Assembly: GCF_018221465.1 (NCBI RefSeq)
Contig: NZ_JAAIKR010000001.1
Location: forward strand, 62,001 to 126,000
Source: Shewanella intestini
GTDB lineage: Bacteria; Pseudomonadota; Gammaproteobacteria; Enterobacterales; Shewanellaceae
Length of the DNA stretch: 64,000 bases
Reading direction: 5' to 3'
Both the position numbers and the translations under genes were made by a program. Each line of letters begins with the position of its first letter. The first letter of the stretch is position 1. Positions 1 through 8,647 of this stretch are shown one piece after another. The notes below the pieces were generated by a model. It was not told the origin of the DNA and made no database searches. It was given only the letters and a program-made list of their open reading frames with translations.

Positions 1-53
1 CTTGTTGCGGAACGTGGCGCATTGTCTTTCCTTCAAACGTAGTGCTTGTGGAT

Positions 54-1388
54 ATGATTACAAATAAGAAAGGATTGGAACTGCCGATTACAGGCAGACC
101 AGAGCAAGTTATCCATAATGGCCCAGCCATTAAACACGTAGCTACTTTGGGTGAAGAGTATATTGGCTTACGTCCTACAATGAAGATAAAAGTGGGCGAT
201 AAAGTACAAAAAGGCCAAGTTCTTTTTGAAGATAAAAAGAATCTAGGCGTTAAATATACGGCTTTAGCCAGTGGTACTATTAAAGAAATTAACCGAGGTG
301 CCAAAAGGGTACTTCAATCTGTTGTTATTGAAGTAGAGGGAGATGATGGTCTTTCTTTTACTCAATATGGTGCTGAAACGTTACACTCTCTTGATGCGCA
401 AGTTGTTCGAGATAACCTGATTGAATCAGGTTTATGGACAGCATTACGTACCCGTCCATTTAGTAAAGTCCCTGCAATTGACTCAATACCGGCCGGTATC
501 TTTGTCACAGCAATTGACACTCAACCGCTTGCTGCTGACCCCGCCATTATTATCGCAGAACAAAAAGATGATTTTGCTAATGGTTTGACCGTGCTTTCAC
601 GGTTAACCCAAGGCAATGTATTTCTATGTAAAGCTGCAGGAGCCGACATTCCGTCAGGCAATGCACAGGTACAAGAGTTTGCAGGCATTCATCCTGCTGG
701 ACTTGTTGGAACGCATATTCATCACTTGTTACCGGCATCTGCTAACCGTACGGTTTGGCATATTGGTTATCAAGATGTCATCGCATTTGGGCAGTTATTT
801 ACTCAAGGTGAAATCAATACTAACCGAGTCGTGGCAATCACTGGGCCACAAGCGAAGCAACCTCGCTTAGTGAGAACGCAACTTGGCGCAAGCTTAACTG
901 AACTGACTGATAATGAAATTAAAGACGGCGTTGTTCGTACTATTTCAGGCACAGTGTTAAGTGGTCGACAAGCTGTTGGACCTCATGCTTTCCTCGGTCG
1001 TTACCATAATCAAGTGTGTTTACTTGAAGAAGGTACTGAGAAGGAACTCTTTGGTTGGGCGATGCCTGGCGCACAAAAATTCTCAATTAGCCGTGCATTT
1101 TTAGGCCATTTAAGTACTTCGCGTCTATTTAACATGACAACAAGTACCGGTGGTTCTGACCGTGCAATGGTGCCTATTGGTAACTATGAAAGAGTAATGC
1201 CTCTAGACATTCTTCCGACCATGTTATTACGTGATTTAGTGTCAGGTGATTACGATGGCGCTGTGCAATTAGGCGCATTAGAACTTGATGAAGAAGATTT
1301 AGCATTATGTACTTTCGTGTGTCCTGGTAAGTATGACTACGGGTCATATTTACGCGACTGTTTAGATACGATCGAGAGGGAAGGCTAA
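54..1388 (+). CDS. nqrA: Na+-translocating NADH:quinone reductase subunit A
   Basis: NqrA is the membrane-peripheral subunit of the sodium-pumping NADH:quinone oxidoreductase, which oxidises NADH, reduces ubiquinone and exports Na+. The 444-residue protein opens with [14 protein letters not shown], the usual NqrA start. An in-frame GTG at 42 would add four residues, but the ATG at 54 fits the family better. The gene is first in nqrABCDEF. Its stop overlaps the nqrB start in TAATG (shared base 1388), so the two are translationally coupled. The operon promoter should lie before the window. Length and sequence are typical and nothing is broken. Confidence 0.96.
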   Translation: MITNKKGLELPITGRPEQVIHNGPAIKHVATLGEEYIGLRPTMKIKVGDKVQKGQVLFEDKKNLGVKYTALASGTIKEINRGAKRVLQSVVIEVEGDDGLSFTQYGAETLHSLDAQVVRDNLIESGLWTALRTRPFSKVPAIDSIPAGIFVTAIDTQPLAADPAIIIAEQKDDFANGLTVLSRLTQGNVFLCKAAGADIPSGNAQVQEFAGIHPAGLVGTHIHHLLPASANRTVWHIGYQDVIAFGQLFTQGEINTNRVVAITGPQAKQPRLVRTQLGASLTELTDNEIKDGVVRTISGTVLSGRQAVGPHAFLGRYHNQVCLLEEGTEKELFGWAMPGAQKFSISRAFLGHLSTSRLFNMTTSTGGSDRAMVPIGNYERVMPLDILPTMLLRDLVSGDYDGAVQLGALELDEEDLALCTFVCPGKYDYGSYLRDCLDTIEREG

Positions 1389-2584
1389 TGAGCTTGAAAG
1401 ATTTTATCGAACGTATTGAACCGCAATTCGAAAAAGGCGGTAAATACGAAAAGTGGTACGCACTGTATGAAGCTGCAGCCACGGTATTTTACACTCCGGG
1501 CAAAGTGAACAAAGGGGCAACCCATGTTCGTGACAACTTGGATTTAAAACGGATGATGATCACCGTTTGGGCATGTACTTTCCCTGCGATGTTCTTTGGT
1601 ATGTACAACGTTGGCTTGCAAGCGCAAATTGCACTGGCAGCCGGTTTTGGTACTCCTGATGTTTGGCAAGTTGGTTTATTTGAACTGCTCGGTGCGCAGC
1701 TAAGTGCTGACACTGGCGTTGCCGGATTGATGTTCTATGGGGCGTGTTTCTTCTTACCCATATATCTGGTGACATTTGCTGTCGGTGGTTTTTGGGAAGT
1801 GTTATTTGCCTCTGTACGCGGCCATGAAGTTAACGAAGGTTTCTTTGTTACCTCAGTGCTGTTTGCGCTGACATTGCCTGCAACAATTCCACTGTGGATG
1901 GTGGCGTTAGGGATTACATTCGGTGTGGTTGTTGCCAAAGAAATCTTTGGTGGCACAGGCCGAAACTTCCTTAACCCTGCATTAGCTGGTCGAGCATTTT
2001 TGTTCTTTGCTTACCCGCTAAGCATGTCAGGTGACACCACTTGGGTGGTTGCAGATGGTTTCTCTGGTGCAACGGCGTTAAGCCAAGCTGCACAAGGCAC
2101 ATTTGATTACCAAACTGCAAGTTGGATGGATGCCTTTATGGGCTTTATTCCAGGTTCTGTTGGTGAAGTGTCTACCTTTGCTATTTTGCTTGGTGGTTTA
2201 GTCATTTTGTATACACGTATTGCTTCATGGCGAATCGTCGGTGGTGTACTTGCAGGCATGGTGGCCGTTTCATTCTTGTTAAATGCTATTGGCAGTGACA
2301 CTAACCCAATGTTTGCGATGCCGTTCCATTGGCACTTAGTGTTAGGTGGCTTTGCATTCGGGATGATGTTTATGGCAACAGACCCAGTGTCTGCTTCCTT
2401 TACCAATCAAGCGAAATGGGTTTACGGTTTCTTAATCGGTGCGATGGCGGTGTTCATTCGCGTGGTTAACCCAGCATTCCCAGAAGGTATGATGTTAGCA
2501 ATTTTATTCGCTAACTTATTTGCACCGCTATTTGACCATTTTGTGGTTCAAGCGAACATTAAGCGGAGGATTGCACGTGGCTAG
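1388..2584 (+). CDS. nqrB: Na+-NQR subunit B, flavinylated membrane subunit
   Basis: NqrB is an integral membrane subunit carrying riboflavin and a covalent FMN, and forms much of the sodium path. The 398-residue protein has many hydrophobic segments. It contains the flavinylation motif DGFSGAT (Thr near residue 229), to which ApbE attaches FMN. It also has the conserved stretch [17 protein letters not shown]. It overlaps nqrA by one base and nqrC by eight. The family match is clear over its whole length. Confidence 0.97.
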   Translation: MSLKDFIERIEPQFEKGGKYEKWYALYEAAATVFYTPGKVNKGATHVRDNLDLKRMMITVWACTFPAMFFGMYNVGLQAQIALAAGFGTPDVWQVGLFELLGAQLSADTGVAGLMFYGACFFLPIYLVTFAVGGFWEVLFASVRGHEVNEGFFVTSVLFALTLPATIPLWMVALGITFGVVVAKEIFGGTGRNFLNPALAGRAFLFFAYPLSMSGDTTWVVADGFSGATALSQAAQGTFDYQTASWMDAFMGFIPGSVGEVSTFAILLGGLVILYTRIASWRIVGGVLAGMVAVSFLLNAIGSDTNPMFAMPFHWHLVLGGFAFGMMFMATDPVSASFTNQAKWVYGFLIGAMAVFIRVVNPAFPEGMMLAILFANLFAPLFDHFVVQANIKRRIARG

Positions 2585-3374
2585 TAACAAAGAATCTTTC
2601 GGTAAAACACTGTTTGTCGTTATCGGCTTATGTTTTATCTGTTCAATGCTCGTGTCTACTGCGGCAGTATTATTAAAGCCAACGCAGCTAGAGAACAAGT
2701 TGTTAGATAAACAGAAGTATATTCTAGAAGCCGCAGGGTTAATTGATACCCGTAAAGGCAAAGTGGCTAAAGCTGACATTATTGAGCAATACAATAAACA
2801 TGTTGAAGCAAAAGTCGTTGACCTTAAAACAGGTGATTGGGTTAATGATGTTGATGGTAATACGTTTGATGTTGAAAAAGCAGCACGTACTTCAGCGACA
2901 TCGTTTATCCCTGTTAATGACATCGCTTCAGTCAAGCGTGTTGCTAATTATGGCGTTATTTATTTAGTGCGCGATGAAAACCAGCAATTAAAAACCGTCA
3001 TTATTCCCGTTAAAGGTTATGGCCTTTGGTCAACCATGTTTGCCTTCTTAGCTGTTGAAGCTGACCTTAATACCATTCGCTCTTTAGTGTATTACGACTT
3101 TACCGGCTCAGGTGAAACACCGGGTTTAGGTGGTGAAGTTCAAAATCCTCAATGGATTGCGAAATGGACCGGTAAAAAGCTTTATAACGAGCAAGGCGAA
3201 TTAGCCATTAAAGTCACTAAAATACCGACGATAGCCAATTCACAGTACGGTGTAGATGCATTGTCTGGGGCAACGCTAACGGGTAATGGTGTTCAAAACT
3301 CGTTGGAGTTTTGGTTAGGTGAAGAAGGCTTTGCCAAGTTTATTGAGAAAGCACGCAATGGAGGGTTGAGCTAA
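2577..3374 (+). CDS. nqrC: Na+-NQR subunit C, FMN-carrying
   Basis: NqrC is the single-span, periplasm-facing subunit that carries a second covalent FMN. I place the start at GTG 2577 (reading [13 protein letters not shown]), because a strong GCGGAGGA ribosome site ends about seven bases upstream and NqrC proteins begin here. The longer frame from 2520 lies inside nqrB. The 265-residue product has one N-terminal membrane segment (about residues 11-32) and the flavinylation motif DALSGAT (Thr about 233). It overlaps the end of nqrB by eight bases and touches nqrD at 3374. Confidence 0.95.
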   Translation: MASNKESFGKTLFVVIGLCFICSMLVSTAAVLLKPTQLENKLLDKQKYILEAAGLIDTRKGKVAKADIIEQYNKHVEAKVVDLKTGDWVNDVDGNTFDVEKAARTSATSFIPVNDIASVKRVANYGVIYLVRDENQQLKTVIIPVKGYGLWSTMFAFLAVEADLNTIRSLVYYDFTGSGETPGLGGEVQNPQWIAKWTGKKLYNEQGELAIKVTKIPTIANSQYGVDALSGATLTGNGVQNSLEFWLGEEGFAKFIEKARNGGLS

Positions 3375-4006
3375 TGTCTGAAGCTAAAGGCGTTAAGCAG
3401 GTTCTCACAGGACCAATTATTAATAACAACCCAATTGCCCTGCAAATTTTGGGTGTGTGTAGTGCATTAGCCGTCACCAGTAAAATGGAAACTGCATTGG
3501 TAATGACTATTGCGCTGACGGCGGTAACAGCATGTTCTAACTTGTTTATCTCGCTGATTCGTAATCACATTCCTAGCAGTGTTCGTATCATTGTCCAAAT
3601 GACCATTATTGCGTCATTAGTGATTGTGGTTGATCAAGTGCTGCAAGCGTATGCCTATGATGTTGCTAAGCAGCTATCTGTCTTCGTCGGTCTTATCATT
3701 ACTAACTGTATTGTAATGGGACGTGCTGAAGCGTATGCGATGAAAACCCCGCCAATGCTTAGTTTTTACGACGGTATTGGTAACGGTTTAGGTTACGGCG
3801 CGATTTTATTATCGGTTGGTTTTGTGCGCGAGTTATTTGGTAACGGTTCATTATTTGGTGTTGAAATAATGGCACGTGTTGCAGATGGCGGTTGGTATCA
3901 ACCAAACGGATTATTACTGCTTCCACCAAGTGCCTTTTTCTTAATTGGTGGATTAATCTGGATGATCCGTGTTTATAAGCCTGAACAAGTAGAAGCAAAA
4001 GGGTAA
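3374..4006 (+). CDS. nqrD: Na+-NQR subunit D
   Basis: NqrD is a small polytopic membrane subunit that pairs with NqrE. The two are pseudo-symmetric and related to RnfE/RnfA, and together hold an iron centre in the membrane. The 210-residue protein is mostly hydrophobic, with about six segments. It contains the conserved stretch [10 protein letters not shown] (about residues 113-122) with a preceding Cys in NCIVMGR. The start overlaps the nqrC stop by one base and nqrE begins five bases after its stop. Confidence 0.96.
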   Translation: MSEAKGVKQVLTGPIINNNPIALQILGVCSALAVTSKMETALVMTIALTAVTACSNLFISLIRNHIPSSVRIIVQMTIIASLVIVVDQVLQAYAYDVAKQLSVFVGLIITNCIVMGRAEAYAMKTPPMLSFYDGIGNGLGYGAILLSVGFVRELFGNGSLFGVEIMARVADGGWYQPNGLLLLPPSAFFLIGGLIWMIRVYKPEQVEAKG

Positions 4007-4011
4007 GCGAA

Positions 4012-4620
4012 ATGGAACATTATATTAGTTTATTAATTCGCTCTGTTTTTATCGAAAACATGGCCCTGTCATTCTTCTTAGGTATGTGTACTTTCTTAGC
4101 GGTGTCTAAGAAGGTGAAAACGTCTATGGGCTTAGGTGTTGCGGTTATCGTGGTATTAGCGATTTCAGTACCAACTAACCAAATCATTTACCAGAGCTTT
4201 TTAGCTCCGGGTGCTTTGGCCTGGGCGGGCATTCCTGAAGCTGACTTGAGTTTCTTGAAGTTTATTACTTTCATTGGTGTGATTGCAGCGTTAGTACAAA
4301 TATTGGAAATGACTTTAGATAAGTATTTCCCACCTTTGTATAACGCATTGGGTATTTTCTTACCGCTTATCACCGTTAACTGTGCCATTTTTGGTGCGGT
4401 GTCGTTCATGGTTGAGCGTGATTACAGCCTAGGTGAAAGTGTGGTCTTTGGTATCGGCTCTGGTATTGGTTGGGCACTTGCATTGGTATTGCTTGCTGGC
4501 ATACGTGAGAAGATGAAATATTCTGACGTACCAGATGGATTACGTGGCTTGGGTATTACCTTTGTGACTGCCGGTTTAATGGCACTAGGTTTCATGTCGT
4601 TCTCAGGTGTGTCTTTATAA
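4012..4620 (+). CDS. nqrE: Na+-NQR subunit E
   Basis: NqrE is a polytopic membrane subunit, partner of NqrD and homologue of RnfA. The 202-residue protein starts [26 protein letters not shown] and has the NCAIFG motif (about residues 123-128), whose Cys matches the iron-ligating Cys of the NqrD/NqrE pair. It lies five bases after nqrD and 44 bases before nqrF, in the same operon. Length is normal. Confidence 0.96.
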   Translation: MEHYISLLIRSVFIENMALSFFLGMCTFLAVSKKVKTSMGLGVAVIVVLAISVPTNQIIYQSFLAPGALAWAGIPEADLSFLKFITFIGVIAALVQILEMTLDKYFPPLYNALGIFLPLITVNCAIFGAVSFMVERDYSLGESVVFGIGSGIGWALALVLLAGIREKMKYSDVPDGLRGLGITFVTAGLMALGFMSFSGVSL

Positions 4621-4664
4621 GACCGCACCGAGATGCATTAATTTGAACCTTTAAGGATAAGTGA

Positions 4665-5912
4665 ATGGGTATTCTTGAATCTACTCCAATAGATGTTTAT
4701 CTAGGTGTGAGTATGTTTACTGCGATTGTCTTAGTATTGGTATTAGTGATTTTATTCGCTAAATCAAAACTGGTGGCAAGCGGTGATATCAATATTGGTA
4801 TTAACGGTGACGCAGATAAAGCAATTAAAACAGCTGCTGGCGGCAAATTGCTTGGCGCATTAGCTAACAATGGTATTTTCGTTTCAAGTGCATGTGGTGG
4901 CGGTGGTTCATGTGGCCAGTGTCGCGTGAACATTAAATCAGGTGGTGGAGATATTCTACCAACTGAACTTGACCATATTAGTAAAGGTGAGGCGCGTCAG
5001 GGGTGTCGTTTATCATGTCAGGTCAATGTCAAAAGTGACATGGAAATTGAGCTTGATGAAGAGATTTTTGGCATCAAAAAATGGGAGTGTGAAGTTATCT
5101 CAAACGATAACAAAGCGACTTTCATTAAAGAACTTAAACTACAAATTCCTGATGGTGAAACCGTCCCGTTTCGTGCAGGTGGTTATATTCAGATTGAAGC
5201 GCCTGCGCATCATGTGAAATATGCCGACTTTGATGTACCAGCTGAGTACCGTGGCGACTGGGAGCACTTTGGCTTCTTTAACCTTGAATCTAAAGTTGAC
5301 GATGAAACTATCCGTGCTTATTCAATGGCTAACTACCCAGAAGAATTTGGTATTATTATGTTGAACGTGCGTATTGCTACGCCACCGCCACGTAATTTAA
5401 GCCTGCCATGTGGTAAAATGTCATCGTATATTTGGAGCCTTAAAGAAGGTGATAAAGTGACGATTTCAGGCCCATTTGGTGAGTTCTTTGCAAAAGAAAC
5501 TGATGCTGAAATGGTGTTTGTTGGAGGTGGTGCGGGTATGGCGCCAATGCGCTCACACATCTTCGACCAACTTAAACGCCTTAACTCTAAACGTAAGATG
5601 AGCTTCTGGTACGGTGCACGTTCTAAGCGTGAAATGTTCTATGTAGAAGATTTTGACGGCTTAGCGCAAACCAATGAGAATTTCGATTGGCATGTTGCAT
5701 TATCTGATCCGCAAGAAGAAGATAATTGGGATGGTTACACCGGGTTTATTCATAACGTGTTATATGAAAACTACTTACGTGACCACGATGCACCTGAAGA
5801 TTGTGAATTTTACATGTGTGGCCCTCCAATGATGAATGCAGCTGTCATTGGCATGCTAAAAGATTTGGGTGTGGAAGATGAAAATATCTTACTTGATGAC
5901 TTTGGTGGTTAA
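4665..5912 (+). CDS. nqrF: Na+-NQR subunit F, NADH-oxidising Fe-S flavoprotein
   Basis: NqrF takes electrons from NADH onto FAD and passes them through a [2Fe-2S] cluster. The 415-residue protein has one N-terminal membrane helix (about residues 12-32). A ferredoxin-like domain follows with cluster ligands Cys77, Cys83, Cys86 and Cys118 ([10 protein letters not shown]). Next come an FAD-binding motif RAYSMA and the NADH-binding [11 protein letters not shown], and the C-terminus is LLDDFGG. It is about eight residues longer at the N-terminus than the best-known Vibrio form. AAGGA precedes the ATG. It is the last gene before a terminator at 5950-6006. Confidence 0.97.
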   Translation: MGILESTPIDVYLGVSMFTAIVLVLVLVILFAKSKLVASGDINIGINGDADKAIKTAAGGKLLGALANNGIFVSSACGGGGSCGQCRVNIKSGGGDILPTELDHISKGEARQGCRLSCQVNVKSDMEIELDEEIFGIKKWECEVISNDNKATFIKELKLQIPDGETVPFRAGGYIQIEAPAHHVKYADFDVPAEYRGDWEHFGFFNLESKVDDETIRAYSMANYPEEFGIIMLNVRIATPPPRNLSLPCGKMSSYIWSLKEGDKVTISGPFGEFFAKETDAEMVFVGGGAGMAPMRSHIFDQLKRLNSKRKMSFWYGARSKREMFYVEDFDGLAQTNENFDWHVALSDPQEEDNWDGYTGFIHNVLYENYLRDHDAPEDCEFYMCGPPMMNAAVIGMLKDLGVEDENILLDDFGG

Positions 5913-5949
5913 TAGTTAGTTAGCCCATCATGAGTAAGGCAAAATGGAA

Positions 5950-6006
5950 TTGCAGACTTGTTTGACAATGATCGTCAATGTTTAACAAGCTGCAATTTTT
6001 TTATTT
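5950..6006 (+). terminator. Rho-independent terminator after nqrF
   Basis: A long stem pairs TTGCAG with CTGCAA and CTTGTT with AACAAG around an inner TGAC/GTCA, and ends in seven T. It should end the nqrABCDEF transcript, so apbE-nqrM probably has its own promoter or depends on read-through. Confidence 0.75.
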
Positions 6007-6028
6007 TTAAATTAACTGTGAAAAAGCA

Positions 6029-7054
6029 ATGATTAAACATTTAACCAAGTTGTTATCGCTACTGATATTGGTTGTATTTGTCACGGCATGTGCTCAACCT
6101 GAGCCGGTGTTGTCGTTGTCAGGTAAAACAATGGGCACCACTTATCATATTAAAGTGGTTCGTAATTCATCGTTACCTGATCCACAACTATTGCAAGCTG
6201 AAATCGACACGACCCTTGAACGTGTTAATAACCAAATGTCGACTTATCGGAAAAACTCTGAACTGTCGAAATTTAATAGAATGAACACGCCGCAAAGCCT
6301 GAGGGTGTCGCCCGACACTATTAAAGTGCTTAAAGAAGGTTTTCGTTTATATGACGAAACCGGCGGTGCGTTAGATATTACCCTCGGCCCGCTGATTAAT
6401 TTATGGGGATTTGGACCAACCAAAAAACCGACTGAAATACCAAGCCCAAGCAGTATCAGCCTTGCTAAATCTAAAATGGGCATTGATGGCATATCAATAA
6501 AAAACGATCATCTCATCAAAAATAATCCAAACCTCTATGTCGATTTATCGTCTATTGCGAAAGGTTTTGGCGTTGATAAAGTTGCTGCCGTTCTAAATAA
6601 ATATCGTGTCAGCGGTTATTTGGTTGAAGTGGGCGGTGAGATCAGTGTTAAAGGCAATAAACCTGATAACCAACCATGGCGTGTGGCGATAGAAAAGCCT
6701 GATTCAGCAGGGCAAAGCATTCAGCAAGTGATAGAGCCGGGTACGATGTCGATGGCGACATCAGGCGATTATAGAAATTATTTTGAGGAGGATGGCGAAC
6801 GTTTTTCTCATATTATCGACCCAAGAACGGGTTACCCGATTAAGCATACATTAGCCTCAGCGACGGTGTTACATAAAAGCAGTATGACCGCAGATGGTTA
6901 TGCGACTGCAATGATGGTATTAGGTGCCAAAGCATCATTAGCATTAGCTAATAAGCATCATTTAGCCGTAATGCTAATAGAAAAAACGCAAGACGGTTAC
7001 AAAATGTATTACAGCGACGCGTTTAAACAATACCAAAGTTTAGATAAGCCTTAA
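6029..7054 (+). CDS. apbE: FAD:protein FMN transferase (lipoprotein)
   Basis: ApbE covalently attaches FMN from FAD to the Thr of the SGAT motifs in NqrB and NqrC, which NQR needs for activity. The 341-residue protein has a lipoprotein signal with lipobox VTAC (Cys21), so it should be anchored on the periplasmic face. Family motifs include SLSGKTMGTTYHIKV, GGALDITLGPLINLWGFGP, DLSSIAKGFGVDKVA and IDPRTGYP. It lies 116 bases after nqrF, separated by a terminator, and 13 bases before nqrM. The genetic link to nqr supports this role. Confidence 0.95.
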   Translation: MIKHLTKLLSLLILVVFVTACAQPEPVLSLSGKTMGTTYHIKVVRNSSLPDPQLLQAEIDTTLERVNNQMSTYRKNSELSKFNRMNTPQSLRVSPDTIKVLKEGFRLYDETGGALDITLGPLINLWGFGPTKKPTEIPSPSSISLAKSKMGIDGISIKNDHLIKNNPNLYVDLSSIAKGFGVDKVAAVLNKYRVSGYLVEVGGEISVKGNKPDNQPWRVAIEKPDSAGQSIQQVIEPGTMSMATSGDYRNYFEEDGERFSHIIDPRTGYPIKHTLASATVLHKSSMTADGYATAMMVLGAKASLALANKHHLAVMLIEKTQDGYKMYYSDAFKQYQSLDKP

Positions 7055-7067
7055 CATGGAGTTTATT

Positions 7068-7289
7068 ATGAGTACATTCATTGCTGCATTTGTTATTTTA
7101 ATGCTGTTCTTTTTAATGATGTCAGTTGGGTATTTAATTAAAAAGAAAGCGGTTGAAGGTAGTTGTGGTGGTCTTGGGGTTTTAGGGATTGAAAAAGCCT
7201 GTGATTGTGACGACCCATGCGATAAACGTAAACGCCGAATGGCAGAAGAAGAGCGTAAAGCAAAGCTTGAACAGAACCGAATTATTTAA
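7068..7289 (+). CDS. nqrM: Na+-NQR maturation protein NqrM
   Basis: NqrM (DUF539 family) is a small membrane protein needed to assemble Na+-NQR. It is thought to deliver or insert the iron held by NqrD and NqrE. The 73-residue product has one N-terminal membrane helix, then four Cys (in EGSCGG and KACDCDDPC) and a basic tail. I chose ATG 7068 because the earlier ATG at 7056 contains the GGAG that serves as ribosome site for 7068. It follows apbE by 13 bases. Confidence 0.93.
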   Translation: MSTFIAAFVILMLFFLMMSVGYLIKKKAVEGSCGGLGVLGIEKACDCDDPCDKRKRRMAEEERKAKLEQNRII

Positions 7290-7314
7290 AGTTGTTACAT
7301 TGTCATAATAAGAG

Positions 7315-7338
7315 AGCCTTCATTTTGAAGGCTTTTTT
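7315..7338 (+). terminator. Rho-independent terminator after nqrM
   Basis: The stem AGCCTTC/GAAGGCT with loop ATTTT is followed by a T run. It closes the apbE-nqrM unit. Confidence 0.85.
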
Positions 7339-7373
7339 ATTATCCTTGTATAAAAAATCGTAAATGTTAATTC

Positions 7374-7396
7374 AAATGATAACGATTGCTAATTGC
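7374..7396. promoter_or_regulatory. Fur-like box upstream of bfr operon
   Basis: AAATGATAACGATTGCTAATT resembles the Fur consensus GATAATGATAATCATTATC, with a good left half and a weaker right half. It lies about 60-80 bases upstream of the predicted start of bfr transcription. That position would suit activation or indirect control better than simple repression. It was judged by eye only. Confidence 0.4.
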
Positions 7397-7420
7397 AAGT
7401 CACTGTATTTTAAGAAAAAA

Positions 7421-7449
7421 TTTACACTTATGTAACTTTGAGGTATGCT
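7421..7449 (+). promoter_or_regulatory. Sigma-70-type promoter of bfr operon
   Basis: TTTACA (7421-7426) and TATGCT (7444-7449) are separated by exactly 17 bases, giving a predicted start near 7456. This is about 39 bases before the bfr1 ATG. Confidence 0.5.
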
Positions 7450-7457
7450 TAATTAAA

Positions 7458-7471
7458 TTGATCTAGATCAA
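7458..7471. promoter_or_regulatory. Perfect FNR/EtrA-type box over bfr start site
   Basis: TTGATCTAGATCAA is a perfect 14-base palindrome and an exact match to the FNR consensus TTGAT-N4-ATCAA. The Shewanella homologue is EtrA. It covers about +2 to +15 of the predicted transcript, so bound protein would be expected to repress bfr under anaerobic conditions. Confidence 0.6.
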
Positions 7472-7494
7472 GTTGATTCAATAGGGACATCATT

Positions 7495-7959
7495 ATGAAA
7501 GGCCATCGAAGCGTCATTAGTCAATTGAATCGCGTATTAACCTTTGAGTTAACCGCGATTAATCAATACTTTCTTCATGCCCGTATGTTTAATCATTGGG
7601 GATTAGAAAAGCTCAACAACAAAGAATATAAAAAATCGATTCAAGACATGAAGCACGCCGATAAGTTAATCGAGCGTGTGTTGTTCCTTGAAGGGCTACC
7701 TAACTTACAACAGCTCGATAAGGTACGTATTGGTGAGCATTGCCAAGAGATGCTTGAGTGCGATATGGAAGCAGTAACAGAGCAGGTTACCCTGTTACGT
7801 GAAGTGATTAAGTTATGTGAAACTGAGCGTGATTATATTAGCCGCGATTTACTTGAACAATTACTTGAAGATGAAGAAGAGCATATTGATTGGATTGAGT
7901 CTCAACAAGAGCTTATTCAAAAAATGGGACTGCAAAATTATCTTCAATCTCAAATGTAA
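7495..7959 (+). CDS. bfr1: Bacterioferritin subunit, haem-binding type
   Basis: Bacterioferritins form 24-subunit cages that oxidise and store iron, with haem between subunit pairs. This 154-residue subunit keeps the haem ligand Met52 (in QDMKHAD). Against E. coli Bfr its ferroxidase centre is incomplete: Glu18, His54, Glu127 and His130 are kept, but Glu51 is Asp and Glu94 is Val. It therefore looks like the haem-carrying, poorly ferroxidase-competent partner of the next gene, as in two-subunit systems such as Neisseria BfrA/BfrB. GGGA lies before the ATG. bfr2 starts 17 bases downstream. Residue numbering was counted by hand. Confidence 0.92.
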   Translation: MKGHRSVISQLNRVLTFELTAINQYFLHARMFNHWGLEKLNNKEYKKSIQDMKHADKLIERVLFLEGLPNLQQLDKVRIGEHCQEMLECDMEAVTEQVTLLREVIKLCETERDYISRDLLEQLLEDEEEHIDWIESQQELIQKMGLQNYLQSQM

Positions 7960-7976
7960 CGTAAAGGACAAAGATT

Positions 7977-8444
7977 ATGAAAGGTCATCCAGAGGTTATC
8001 GACGCACTTAACGCTTTGCTTACAGGCGAGCTTTCCGCTATGGACCAATATTTTGTACATGCTCATATGTATGAGGATTGGGGCTTAAACGAACTGTATA
8101 CTCGTATTTTGCATGAGTCAGACGATGAAAAGCTCCATGCGGCTAAATTGGTACAACGGATCTTATTTTTAGAAGGTACGCCAGATGTCGCAAGCCGTGA
8201 AGCATTGAATATTGGTAAAGATGTGAAAGAGATGCTTGAAAACGACCTAAATTACGAATACCAAGTTGCTGAGCACTTACGTAAAGTCATTGCCTTGTGT
8301 GAAGTTAAAGGCGATTATCAAACACGTGAAATTCTTGAAGTATTGTTAGATGATACTGAGTCTGACCATATGTACTGGTTAGAAAAGCAATTACGGTTAA
8401 TTGACCGCGTTGGTCTACAAAACTACTTGCAAAAACAGATGTAA
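7977..8444 (+). CDS. bfr2: Bacterioferritin subunit, ferroxidase type
   Basis: This second bacterioferritin subunit has 155 residues. It carries the ferroxidase ligands Glu18, Glu51, His54 and Glu94 and an ExxH pair (Glu128/His131). That pair is shifted by one residue through a small insertion in DDTESDH. The haem ligand position 52 is Lys instead of Met (DEKLHAA), so haem binding is unlikely. It complements bfr1, and the two probably co-assemble. It is translated from AAGGA 17 bases after bfr1 in the same operon. It ends VGLQNYLQKQM, a typical Bfr C-terminus. Confidence 0.92.
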   Translation: MKGHPEVIDALNALLTGELSAMDQYFVHAHMYEDWGLNELYTRILHESDDEKLHAAKLVQRILFLEGTPDVASREALNIGKDVKEMLENDLNYEYQVAEHLRKVIALCEVKGDYQTREILEVLLDDTESDHMYWLEKQLRLIDRVGLQNYLQKQM

Positions 8445-8463
8445 TTTACACTAGCCGCTACAC

Positions 8464-8516
8464 GGGCTCGGAGCCCTTTTAACATAGCCAGTAGGTTTAC
8501 CTACTGGATATTTTTT
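8464..8516 (+). terminator. Tandem terminator hairpins after bfr2
   Basis: Two hairpins lie in tandem. GGGCT/AGCCC is followed by TTTT. CCAGTAGG/CCTACTGG with loop TTTA is followed shortly by six T. Together they should stop bfr transcription before the convergent chemoreceptor gene. Confidence 0.75.
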
Positions 8517-8647
8517 ACGAGATGAATATACACCCCCAAAAAAAGCGATGGTTGATTTATAAAATCAATCACCGCCAGCTGGGGACTTGTTGGCTAAACT
8601 ATTTATTAATGTACTTGGCTAAACTTTAGCTCATTTGTATTAGCTCA

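Noticed and set aside
1174-1482. Long open frames antisense to nqrA, nqrB, carB, infB and other genes
   Set aside because: They overlap well-conserved genes on the opposite strand and show no family sequence or ribosome site. They are shadows of coding bias.
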